DNA from: Gorsachius magnificus
Taxonomy: Eukaryota > Chordata > Aves > Pelecaniformes > Ardeidae
Length of the DNA: 64,000 bases
Assembly (NCBI GenBank): GCA_034008185.1
Contig: CM067081.1
Location: 103,921,265-103,985,264, forward strand
Direction: 5' to 3'
The translations under genes were made by a program, and so were the position numbers. How positions within the stretch are numbered: the first letter of the stretch is position 1; each line of letters starts with the position of its first letter. A model generated the notes under the pieces. The model did no database searches, had not been told where the DNA came from, and saw nothing but the letters and a program-made list of their open reading frames with translations. This document shows, in pieces, positions 24,319 to 35,259 of this stretch.

Positions 24319-26599
24319 GGGTGGATCTCTGCTCTGCACAGAAATCTTTAAACTTCCCAGCCTTGCCCCCTCTGTTTCTGCTTCCCCTCTCTCTGAGCAT
24401 GGAGGTGCTCAGCCGCGTGCTCTTGAGTGAGATTCGATCCTGCCACCAAGGCTGCTTTCGGAATTTCGATGTAAAAATGATGTCTTTCTTCATGCTATCT
24501 CTGATCCAGCAACTTGTACACAAAAAGCTTTTTATTCTTCTGAAGCTGCTTCCTTTCAGCTATGCCAAACCACCCCAAAAACTTATCAGTGGGGCACCGC
24601 AGCTGAAGTCTAATTTGAACTGATGCTTTTCCGACTGTAACTATCTTGAAAATTTTCATTTCACGTCCAAATTGTTTACTTATCTGCTAGAAACATATGT
24701 TAAGAGAAGTTAAGGCTCTGTTGCCCAAGGTGCATTTTAATACAGGGGAAGAACTGCTTCAGATATTTCACATTACATCTTCTAGCTTCATCTGGTGCTG
24801 TAAATGATAAAGCTACTCCATTGAACTGAATTAAGATTAAATTTTTGAACACAGTTTTCTGAAGAATGCAGGTTTTTCTCTTTGAAATGAAGAATCTGTC
24901 CTGCATCAGTGTGGTTCACTGCATACTTTGCTGCCCAAGCCTTTCTTTTTTACCTTAGGGTGCCAGGCTGTTCCCTGGGGACCACGTCCTGTCGTTGTCC
25001 CGTGTACTGACATTAAAAAGCATCTGCAGATGGAGTGAGTGTGGGATGTGCCCTGAACAGCAAGTGGTCTGGGAAACCGTAAGCCTTATGCTATCATCTT
25101 GAAATCAGAACTATCATGAAGGAAAATTGGCAAGAAACGTGTATCTGCTCATCTGCGTAGACTTTCTCCTGTAGATGCTCGATGTATGTGTGATACACAG
25201 AAGTGTTTTAAAAACCCAATTGCCTGCAGCATCCAAGTGAAATACTTACTCACTGCTGTTTTACTTAGACCTGTGTCTCTATCAGGCTGAATTCCTGGCT
25301 TCCAGCCCCCTTCTCTCAGCTCTCCCAATGTGGGGTTCTCTCATCTGTGTTTGTTTCCTTCTGTGCCCAACACAGGCCCCTGAGAGGAAGCTGGATGGGT
25401 GTCTCCTTTAAAGCAACATAGTGCCAATAGGATCGAGTGTTCCAAACAGTTCTGCTGCCTCTGTATCAAAGGATGAATTTAGTCACGTTTCCGCTTATGA
25501 ACTGCCTCCCATGTATGTACGTATGCACACAAAAGCCAGGTGCTGCAGTCAAATGCCTCTTGCTCAAAATTGCAACATGACTACCTGGTGCAGATGCTTC
25601 ACGGGGCCGGAGGATGTTAGGCAACATGGAAAGAACAGCGGTGTCAGGGTTCCCCGTGGCCTTTTCTCTGTGTCGTTCTTATCACCTTCATGGGGGGGAG
25701 CAGAGGGGGAGACACAGTATCATGGCATCTTGTTTCCTTCTCCATGGAGCAGCGCATGGAGGAGCAACAGCATCTCCTTGCCGTAGAAGAGAAAGCCATG
25801 GTGGCAAGCATGCCCAGGACTGCCGCAGGCAGCATTTTTCTGGGTGAGTGGGTCTAGGCCGTGTCCACCCTGTCAAGTTCTCCATCAGCAGAGACACTTG
25901 GGGCGTGCAGCATGTGCCTCAACCTTTTTGGGAGCACTGGGGTTTGCACAAAACCAGAGGAAGAGAAAGAAAATGTTTTCTTCTAATTAGATGGCTATAT
26001 GCTTTATGCCCTCTGGTTCTTTGCTTTAAATGGGAATATTTCTCCGTGTAAGCAGATTACTTCTGGGTTAATCAGGGTGTTTCATAGCCTGTTTTATATA
26101 GGGAAAAGTTAGTCCAGTTTTCCATAATGTACTGAAATACTTTGCACAGCAAGATAATGAGAAAGGGTGATGAGGGAAAAGATAATTGTTCTTTATAAAT
26201 CCAGAATAATTAGTATGACAACTACTGGTTTAAGGTGACTTGCATAATTTCCCTCTACAAGTCCATAAGCGAAAGGGTGGTGAGATCCCACCTTTTCTTC
26301 CTTCTCATAGAGGTAATTTCGGGAAGCCGCTGTATGAATCTTTGCCCTGCATATTTCTCTGAGTGCTAAATTGTTATTATGCATTGTCAGTAAATGGGTG
26401 AATCTTGTTTATGGGCAGCTGTACTTATCCTTAGCACTTTCACTCTTCCCTGTGAGAAACTTCACCAGAGTCGGTCTTGATCTGTTTTCTGGGTTACATA
26501 CTGTTTTACAAGTATCATGTGCAAGAAAACAAAAGCTTTAGAAATAGTGCTTTTGACTTACTGAAACTGCTCCCAGAAACAAACACAAAACACTGCCTG

Positions 26600-27301
26600 G
26601 CAGTGACGCTTGAGGGGAAAAATGTGAGAAACAGCACCGTGAGCCCCGAGGGGAGAGAAGGAGGAGGGGAGGATGGAGCAGGGATGCCCTGCAGCCCCTG
26701 GAGAGGACCACGCTGGAGCAGGTATTGCCCTGCAGCCCCTGGAAGAGACCATAGTGGAGCAGATATCCACACTGCAGCTGTGGAGGCCCCAGGCTGGAGC
26801 AGGTGGATATGCCCTGAAGGAACTGTGGCCCATGGAGAGCCTACGCTGGAGCGGTTTTATCCTGGAAGACTGCAGCCCATGGAGAGGACCAAGGCTGGAG
26901 CAGGGCAAAAGTGTGAGGAGGAAGGAGCGGCAGAGAGGAGCTGCTATGGAATGATCACGACCCCCTGTTTCCCCTTCACCCCCGTACCGTGCAGGCGGGA
27001 GGAGGTAAAGGAGTTGGGAATGAAGGAGTAAAGTTGAGCCTGGGGTAAGGGGGACAGGTGGTGTTTTAATATGTCTTTGTTTCTCACTGTCCAAATCTGT
27101 TTTCTTTGGCAATAAATTAACTTAATTTTCCCCAAATTGAGTCTGTTTTGCCTGTGACAGTAACTGTTAAGTGATCTCCCTGTCTTTACCTTGACCCACA
27201 AGCTTTTTAATCTTAGTTTTCTCCCTCTGCCCTGTTGAGGAGGAGGAGTGAGAGAGCATCTGGGTGGGCATCTGTCAGCCAGCCAAGGTCAACCCACCAC
27301 A
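26600..27301 (+). mobile_element. 5'-incomplete avian endogenous-retrovirus LTR-type repeat
   Basis: The right part (about 27090-27301) contains 'ggcaataaattaacttaatt', 'gagtctgttttgcctgtgac', 'aagtgatctccctgtcttta' and ends 'gccaaggtcaacccaccaca'. I recognise this from memory as a widespread avian LTR-type repeat. 'aataaa' at about 27111-27116 would be the polyadenylation signal. The left part holds an internal minisatellite (26671-26911). The left end is not clear: I found no TG start and no target-site duplication matching the right flank (ACTAAG), so the copy is probably 5'-truncated or its left end has decayed. A 184-codon frame across it (26477-27031) is repeat-derived, not a host gene. 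Confidence 0.72.
26671..26911 (+). repeat. Internal minisatellite of the LTR-type repeat, about six units of 41-52 bp
   Basis: Units begin GAGAGGACC..., GAAGAGACC..., GAGGCCCC..., GAGAGCCTA... and contain GCTGGAGCAG or GTGGAGCAG; most end in CTGCAGCCC(C/A)TG. Approximate units: 26671-26700 (partial), 26701-26741, 26742-26782, 26783-26834, 26835-26881 and 26882-26911. Related copies elsewhere would be expected to differ in unit number. Confidence 0.8.
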
Positions 27302-28682
27302 ACTAAGATGTGGAAAAATTGAGAAGTATTCTTTCCATGGTATTTATATTGGAATTGCTCATTTTTAGCAACTTCTAGTAAGAATAGTGTGAAGCTACTT
27401 CTTTCCAATTTTAACTGCTGTTAGAAGGGATGGAGCTTCTTAGGGGGGCACTGAACTGCCAGCTGACTATGCATTTGCACAGTAGGAAACGGGATTTTTA
27501 AATAAATAGCTAAGTTAGTTTAGAAGATTCAGAGCAAACTTTGCTCAGGAGCTTTAATTAATGCTAGAATTCCTGGCTTTTGTATTTGCAATTCAGCTTT
27601 TTGCAATACCAAGAGCATATTTTACTACAATTCTTAGAATGATGCAGTGATTCATGGTATTTTATAATGAAGTAATATGAATGCACATTGATATTAGTAA
27701 AGTCTCTTTATTGATTATTTGACCCATAATTCCAAATCTGGAAAATCTGAATGAAATGTAGTTACTGCTCATGCCAAATTGTCAGTTTTTATATCTTGTT
27801 ATCACTGCTAAGTTAATCCATAGTGCACAATTAACAAGAATCAAAGAAGCATTTTAAAAGGAATATTTGACATATTTAGTTGCACATTTTAGAATTTTAA
27901 TACACACAACTCTGTTCCTTCATTACTCCTCTAAGTTAAAACACAAACAGGTGGGATACTAAGAGGTGATGATCAGACGTACTTCCAATTTAACACCTTG
28001 AAAGCAAGGCTTATAATGAAAATGTTGATTCCTACTAAGTAAAGTAGTGCTGACAAGCTCCTTCAGCATACATTGTATTTAAAATCCCTTCCTACTTTTG
28101 GCAGAGGCTGAAGGAAACGGGCACAGATTTTTCAAAGATTCAAAGGTCAGTCCTTCTTCCATAGCAGGCAATTTGTCATCAGCTTCATTGACAACAGGTG
28201 AAGCCCAATGCCTGCACATACAGCTTCTCCGGGAAGTTTGATGGAGATGAGCTTTAAACTGCCTATCTTTATCAGCTTTAACTGCAAAACTTCTCTGAAA
28301 ACCAAGCCCTTGCTCTTGAGTTCTTACAGTAAATCTGCGAGAAAACAGGATACAAAATCATCTTTTCTGATTATCTGTTGTTTGTTTTAAGTGACAGACC
28401 ACTTTTTCCCAGTAAAAAAAAAATATGACCCAAAGGCTATTTTAGCTCTGCCTCTCCCAGATTCAGTGAAGCTGCAGTAGTTTATAGTGATGAAGTTCTG
28501 GCAAGTGTATTATTCTGACAAAAGAGAACAGTTGGGCAATATACTATGGTTCATCCGAACTGCAAATGAACGTTCTGTGTTCCATTAGTTTGAGGAAATC
28601 AGTGGTAAAAAGCCTCTTCCTGCTTCCTTTTTCTCCAGCTGCTGATTTTATCAAGGTCTCCCAGTTTTGCAGAGGTTTCCAA
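27302..28682. other. Noncoding AT-rich interval between LTR-type repeat and CR1
   Basis: No gene, RNA or repeat is recognised. Only short chance frames occur, such as one of 60 codons at 28208-28390. Confidence 0.5.
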
Positions 28683-29556
28683 TGATGCTAAATTAGGAGG
28701 AGCAGTGGACTCGAGGGTAGAGAGGCCTTACAGTGGTATTTGGATAGACTAGAGAGCTGGGCAATAACCAACCATAGGAAATTTAGCAAGAGCAAGTGCT
28801 GGATTCTCCACCCGGGATGGGGTAATTCTGGTTATACATACAAACTGGGGGATGAAAGGCTGGAGAGCAGCCCTGTGGAAAGAGATCTCAGGGTTTGGGT
28901 TGATGGCAAGTTGAGAGTCAAGAGGGTGTCCTGGCAGCCAGAAGGGTCAACCGTGTCCCGGGGTGCATCAAGCACAGCATAGCTGGCTGGTTGAGGGAGG
29001 GGATTGTCCCACTCTACACTGCACTGGTGCGGCCCCACCTCGAGTACTGTGTGCAGTTTTGGGCAGCTTAGTATAAGGACATCAGACTATTGGAGTGTGT
29101 CCAGAGGAGGGCAACCAAGATGATGAAAGGCCTCAATGGCAAGGCTTACGAGGAGTGAGGTGCAAGGAGTCACTGAGGTCACTTGGCTTGTTCAGCTGGG
29201 AGAGGAGAAGGCTGAGGGGTGACCTCATCACAGTCTATGCCTTCCTCAAGGGGGGCAGTGGAGGGGGGTTGCTGATCTCCTCAGTGTGTGATAGGACACA
29301 GGGAAATGGAATGAAGATGCATCAGGGGAAGTTCAGACTGGACATTAGAAAAAGGTTCTACACTGGGAGGGTGGTCGGTCACTGGGACAGGCTCCCCAGG
29401 GCAGTAGTCACAGCACCAAGACTGTTAGAGTTCAAGGAGCGTCTGGACGATACTCTTAGTCAAATGGTTTAGTTTTAGGTAGTACTGCGAGGAGTAGGGA
29501 GTTGGACTCGATGATCCTTATGGGTCCCTTCCAAGTTGAGGTACTCTGTGATTCTA
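28683..29556 (+). mobile_element. CR1 LINE, 3' part of ORF2 plus 3' UTR (broken)
   Basis: This is the longest CR1 copy here, about 870 bp. The frame at 28740-28982 encodes residues such as DRLESWAITNHRKFSKSKC and the one at 29095-29472 includes WERRRLRGDLITVYAFLKGG. Both resemble the C-terminal region of CR1 ORF2 just beyond the reverse-transcriptase palm. Frameshifts and stops between them show it is dead. The 3' UTR ends with 'gttggactcgatgatcctta', 'gggtcccttccaagttgag' and 'gtactctgtgattctag'. The element is 5'-truncated, lacking the endonuclease and most of the reverse transcriptase, as is usual for CR1. Divergence looks moderate. Confidence 0.93.
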
Positions 29557-30914
29557 GTTTCCTTCTCTGCCCTGCTTGTTCTCACCAAAGTGGAGGCATA
29601 AAAAGAATGCCAAAATTCACTAGTTTATAGTAAGAACAGATGCTGGCAGGTGTTACGTTATTCCAGCTACTGATGGTGCTGTAAACAGGCTTGAATAGGA
29701 GAGCTGGAATGTCTTCTAGCCACAGTTTCTAGAAATAGCATTATTATTTACATACGATCACATGCTTGGAGCTAGCACAGCAAACACTAAAAGCACAAAC
29801 CTCTATTTATATAGCAGAATGTCTTGTTAGAAAAGAATCTTCCCTTGCTTTGTGCAGCTTAGCACGGAGCTTCTGATTCAGCACACGAATATATCAAATA
29901 AGGTCAAGTATGATACAATTTTGATGTCAGGCTGAATTCATGGTAGAGCTAATATTGTTACAGTCCTGTTGTGACTGACATAAACCTGTCACATTTTCAG
30001 TAGGGTGATTCATGAAAGATACAGAAGAATCAATGGAGATATAAATAGGTAATGCAATAACAGCATCCATCGCATCATAATTTTGCTAGTATTATACTGA
30101 GTAACATGATTAAAAGGGTCATCTTTAAATGTAATCTGGCAAAACTGCTTATAAAAATGAGAGTGAGAGAAAAGGAACCCAAACTGGTGAGCTTTGCAGG
30201 TGAGCCAAGGGGCAATGCATCAGTCTCCACAGGACTCGCAGCCCCCGTTGCCAGCAGCGAGCTCCCTGTAGGCAGGGGGGCAGCATGCAGCCCTCACCAT
30301 TTGTGAAACCTGCTCTTAGCTGGAGAACCGCAGGCAGTCTGGCACATTTCTACCTGATGAGAGCCAAAATGAAATAAAAAGACCCTGAATGCTATGCTAC
30401 AAAGTTAAACATCTCCTTTGTTTTCACACCTGGGATGCTCCAGGGGTCTGTGTGTCCCCATGGCCTGTGATTCTGCCTGAATATTTTGAGGTCATCCTAT
30501 CTGTCCTATAGCTAGTAGGAATAATGCATTCCACATTTTGGGATGGATTAGCTCCTGCCATTCTTCATGACATACTTGATGGACTTTGGAGTGTGTTACT
30601 CACTGAAAGGAAAGACAGCTGTGGACATATAAAACACAGTGTTACAACTTAGTTTATTTTAATTTTATTAATTTTAATTTTTTTCCCACATTATTGATCT
30701 CTAAATACAGAATAATACTTTGGGTGAGGCCTGATATAATCTGAAGAGCTCCCTGACTCCCAAAGAGCCACGTGGGTTTACATCATCTGAGGACCAGGGT
30801 CTGTTCAGTTTGTTTGCACTGTATCCTAAAAAATAAAACATTACTGCTAGATCCTTTTTGCTGGATAATGATGCTGCATTTATTCTGAGACACAGTAATG
30901 CTTATACTGCAAGT

Positions 30915-31038
30915 AAAGAAGGAAAGAAAATAAGAAAGAAAGAAAGAAAGAAGGAAAGAAAGAAAGAAGGAAAGAAAGAAACGAAAGGAAGGAAGGAAAG
31001 AAAGAAAGAAAGAGAGAAAGAAAGAGAAAGAAAGAAAG
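30915..31038 (+). repeat. (GAAA)n/(GGAA)n purine-rich tract
   Basis: About 124 bp are almost pure A and G on the plus strand, with GAAA and GGAA units and rare interruptions ('ata', 'acg'). It gives a Lys/Glu-rich frame of 69 codons that is an artefact. Such tracts can form triplexes and are often polymorphic. Confidence 0.95.
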
Positions 31039-34000
31039 GCCCAAGAAACAAGCTATTTACTGGGTAGCCAACCTAATGGAACCCAGACTTGTCTTCTGTT
31101 TCTCCCCATCCAACAGTTACTGTAACCTCAGCTGCCTTTCTTGTTCCCTCTTAACCTCCTCCCTGCAGCAGCACTGGGGGTTCTCCTTTTTCTTCAAAGT
31201 CCTCTTGCCTGTGCCCAGATGACAAGCAGCAAGAGGCAGTATGTGTTGTTTCCAAGAGACACACAGCCAGCAGACCAAACCTGCAGGTAACTTGAGGTTT
31301 TCCTTCAGTGAGGCCATTTACTACATTCCTCAAACTGGTTCTCACAAAATTTGTAGGAATTGCATGACTTTGAGACCTCTCTCATTTGTCAGACTTGGCT
31401 AAAGGTGGCCACTGGTTTACTTACTGGTGCTAACAGGACCGAGATAGATGAGCAGAGAGCATGATTTTGCAAACCTTGTTTCCGTAGAAGATCTTGCTAA
31501 AAAAAGGGACTTAAACTCTTTGGCTTAAGAAATCAGATGCATCTCTTACCCTCAAACTAGATTATATCTGAGATAGCCAAAATACAGGTTTCCCTCATTC
31601 TACACTCTGTGGAGATGTATAATAGAAATCAAAGCGTTGCTGCTCTTGCCGTGAAGCCTGCGCTTCTGCAACAGATTGGATCTGGGGAGATCTGTGTTCC
31701 TCATGGGGCAAGAGCAGATTAAGATGTTATGCTAGTTCCCTTCAAGCCACACAGCATTATGTCAACACTATCCTTCCCCTCAAGCCTGGGAGACGGTGCA
31801 ATCAGGATGTAGACAGACATTAAAGGGAAAAGCTTTGATAGCAATTTCTGGAATATCAGGCCCATCAGTGTAGCTCGGCTTTCTCTTCATTACAGGGAAA
31901 CATTTTTCAAGAAATCAAGGAGCACAGGAAGTTCAGAAGTACACTGATGTTTGTTATTCAGAAAGTGTGATCTACATCCTTCACGCATCTCAAAATTTAC
32001 GCCTCACTGTTATGTTGCGGATGATAAGCACAAAATCAAAGGGAGGATTTTTAATCTTACTGTAAAAGCCCTTTACAATGCAGAATATTCACAGGTAGCT
32101 TCATGAACATCTATGTTTGAATTAGAAGGAAGAAAAAAACCCTCACAAAGACAGCAGAGAGCAATTGAGGGAGATGATGTCCCCTGCTACCTAAAGTGGT
32201 GGCAGAGGAGCTGGGACTTGTGTGTTGTTTTCTCAGTGACTCAGGCTGCTGCAATATGCAGAAAGGACACGAGGACATTGGGAAAGCAGATGATACATTT
32301 TTACAGTGATACCTGCATATGGTGATAGGAGCTTAGATATGTCGACTACATTTGGTAACAGAAGGGCAGTCCTTCTGAAGGATATTTCTGTACTGCTTGG
32401 CTGTGGTCTTTTGCTGACTTACTAAGGTAGGTTATAGTCCTCCAAATTCCTGCCTGTCACCATTTTTCAGTCTGTGCTCCTTTCCCCTGCCCTCACAGCC
32501 CTAAAAATGGGAGCTGGAGGCTGCTTCTGAAGCCTGCAGTCTTGCCTTATACAGGTGATCATTTTTATGAGATTCGGTGATTTGAGTTCTGCTACAATAG
32601 CTCTTTACTGCAGTCTTGCTATCTCCTGTCATTGTGAGCTCAAGCACCGGTACACCAGGAGGATAAAGAAAAGGAAATGGAATGAAAAAATCTCAGATAA
32701 GAGTGAATTGGCAGGTTGATGATAATCTTAAGTATGTGGAACTGTGTTTATGCACGTTTTCTAGTTAAACTCAAGTACTTTCCAGCGTGCAACATGCTTA
32801 AGAGATTACAGAATGCGGGATTTATTGCAAAAACTGTCATGAAATACTCAAATACACTTCTCTTATCCTGGCATACTGCATTGTGCCCCAAACTTGAAAG
32901 AACACTGCAGCATGAGCTCAGACATCTTGCAAGTCACGTGAATGTGCTTATAAAACTACCAAGACAGTATAAGAATGCATTTGCAGCTAATGGGGAATAA
33001 GGAATTTACTCACTTTTCTTTCAGTAGGGACGCCTTTGTATTAAGTTAAAACTCCAAGATGTTCAGTATTTCTGCCAGGACAAGGAAAAAAAAATGACCA
33101 AATTGTAAGAAAGGGAGCAAGTTTCCTGGCTTTATAAGTCTTAAAAATTCAAATAACTGGCAGTGACAAAACAGCGACAACTCTGACTGCTACTGACAGT
33201 CTGTTACTTTTACAGTCACCTTCCAGGGCTTTATTGCTTATCACCAGATAGAACAGTTGGCCCCAATGGGAAAGACAGGTTGCTACAGATGACAGGATTT
33301 TTACAACGGGCAATCATGATGGCATTAATGTTTATCCACTGCAGTAAGTGTATAAATCACAGCAAATGGGCTTCCCCTTGGAGTTGGGATCTGTTGTGTT
33401 ATTTTTGCCCAGCCACGAGTATGTATCCACCAAATGGTGAAATTGCCAGGCACACTTTATGCCTAGTCCGGTCAGCAGTTAGAGATTACTGGCCACAGAT
33501 CACAAACCCCGTGTTAGAATGCCACTCGGAGACACAGATGTTAAATTAAAGGTAGTTTGTGTATTTATTAGAGAGCTCTCCCCACTCACTCTGAGCTAGA
33601 GGTATTTTGTAATCTGTCAGCACAAATGAATATAAGGTTTAAAGGGGTGCTATTGCTCTTTGAGGTCTTTGGTGGCAGAGTACGGTAACGTATTACGGAC
33701 ATGGGGCTGCATGCTGTCCCCAGTTCACATATGAAGCTCACTGTTGTCAGCAGCTTAAAAACAGAAGGTTAATTTTACCTAGGTAAATACTGATATGCAG
33801 TTTTAGCTCCGCAGTCAGGATGTTTATTTTTATAGAACAGGCACTTCTCAGAAAATGTTACATAAATCAGAGGAATTACAATATAAGCATCCTCTGGAGC
33901 TTGTTCATTCCGGTTTTCAATGTCGGACACAGTGTTAGAATTTGAAGGGAAAGGAAGAAATTAGAAACCTTGTAATGGGAGAATTATGGAAAGATATCCC

Positions 34001-34895
34001 TCAGGAAAGCTCTTTCCCAGCTTCTTACCCTCTAGTGTTTCACCTATTAGTAACATGCGTGAATTCTGCATTTAGTCTTATCTGATGTAATCACAGCTGT
34101 TCTTATTCTCCCTGTAAGTGTCTCATCTTTTCTTGAATCCCACTGAACTCTCCGTTCTCAGTATCACCTTGTAGCAACACATTCCCCAAGTCAATTATTC
34201 TTTGTATCAAACAGAATTTTCTTTTGTCTGTTTCAAATTTGGTGCTTTCCTATTTCACTGAGTATCTGCATGTATCCCGTACAAATGAAAAGGATAAACC
34301 GGCGAGGATAATCTTCTGCCTGTATCCCTCTTGCTATTTGCTGTATCTGCATCACATTTTCTCTGCTCGGTTCCATCTGTTGGCCACTCCATCCCCAAAG
34401 GCAGAGCCTGAGCTGTGAGCTAGTCTTCATTCCCCTTAGTATTAATAGTCAAATCCAAACCTTAGCTGCAATTAAACAAGGTGCTGTTTTGTTGAGGGAA
34501 AAGGAAAGAAGCAGCTAAGAGAATGGAGGGTGATTACTTTTCCCTCTGGAGAGATCCTAATGGGAAATTTTGGTCCTGAGAGGAAAATTCCAAGGTTAAA
34601 CAACAGCAGCAGAAATTTCACAGCTTGGAGCGTGCATCTATGCTTTTGCTTCCGCTCTCTCTCTTCCCTTTGTCAGAAAAGGATGCCCTGAGAGGAGCAG
34701 CACCTTCTGATCGCCCAAAAAAGCCATCCCATTTCCCTAGCTTCCCTGCAGAGGTGAGCTCTCTCCTGTAAAACCCTGCTGTGGCATTGTATTTTTTTGA
34801 CACAGCACTGCGAGGTCACCCAAACGTGCTTTTTATAGCACTCCCCCCTCTGCCTCTGGAGGACACTTTCTTGTACAGAGCAAAGCTTAACTTCT

Positions 34896-34977
34896 CTCCT
34901 GTAGAAAGCCTATGATGTTAGCCTCTAGAGATATAGCTCCTGTAGAAAGCCTATGATGTTAGCCTCTAGAGATATAG
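34896..34977. repeat. Perfect 41-bp tandem duplication
   Basis: The 41 bp at 34896-34936 (starting CTCCTGTAGAAAGCC, ending GAGATATAG) are repeated exactly at 34937-34977. No mismatch is visible, so the duplication is recent, kept identical by conversion, or an assembly artefact. Confidence 0.95.
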
Positions 34978-35160
34978 CTATCAGCTCCTCTGTAGGCACC
35001 GATATAAAGGAAAGGGTGATTTTCCATATGTAAATTATAACATTAGGTATAGCATCAGGCGCTCCATCCTACTTAAAGTTAACTTTTCTCAAAGTAGGCT
35101 GTCCCCCTCCGTAGGCAAAGTTTCCTTTGAAATCCACCTCCCTCCTCTTTTATTCAACAG

Positions 35161-35259
35161 CCTATTTTCTGGAGCTCTCTCTGGCCTATTCTGTAGAAGG
35201 TTTTTGGTCACTTTATGGGAATGAAAATTTAGAATCTCGCTGGCTATATTTGTCCACAG
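35161..35259 (+). other. Candidate 99-bp coding exon, unidentified
   Basis: A pyrimidine-rich tract ending 'cctcttttattcaacag' precedes it and CAG|GTAATG follows it, giving plausible 3' and 5' splice sites exactly 99 bp apart. Only one of the three phases is open; the other two have TAG or TGA. In the open phase the segment starts with the last two bases of a codon and ends with the first base of another, so skipping it would keep frame. The 32 full codons begin YFLELSLAYSVEGFWSLYGN and are rich in aromatic residues. I do not recognise the protein. It lies about 22.5 kb right of the CpG island and could be an exon of a gene starting there. It may also be chance. Confidence 0.25.

Larger units (their letters stand above)
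12616..26599. other. Long noncoding interval right of the CpG island
   Basis: About 14 kb without a supported gene. If the island drives rightward transcription this would be the start of a long first intron; otherwise it is intergenic. Content seen: a G-run near 13125-13137; a perfect TATA-box match at 16240 (listed separately); poly(A) at 18241-18258 and poly(T) near 18605-18620; a minor cluster of CpGs near 19105-19190; and a denser CpG cluster at 24111-24318 (listed separately). Open frames up to 140 codons (for example 24101-24523 minus) show no recognisable domain. Confidence 0.5.

Noticed and set aside
24101..24623. 129- and 140-codon frames on opposite strands
   Set aside because: They overlap each other across the small CpG cluster with no domain; more likely a by-product of higher GC.
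30858..31067. Lys/Glu-rich 69-codon frame
   Set aside because: It is a translation of the GAAA/GGAA purine tract.
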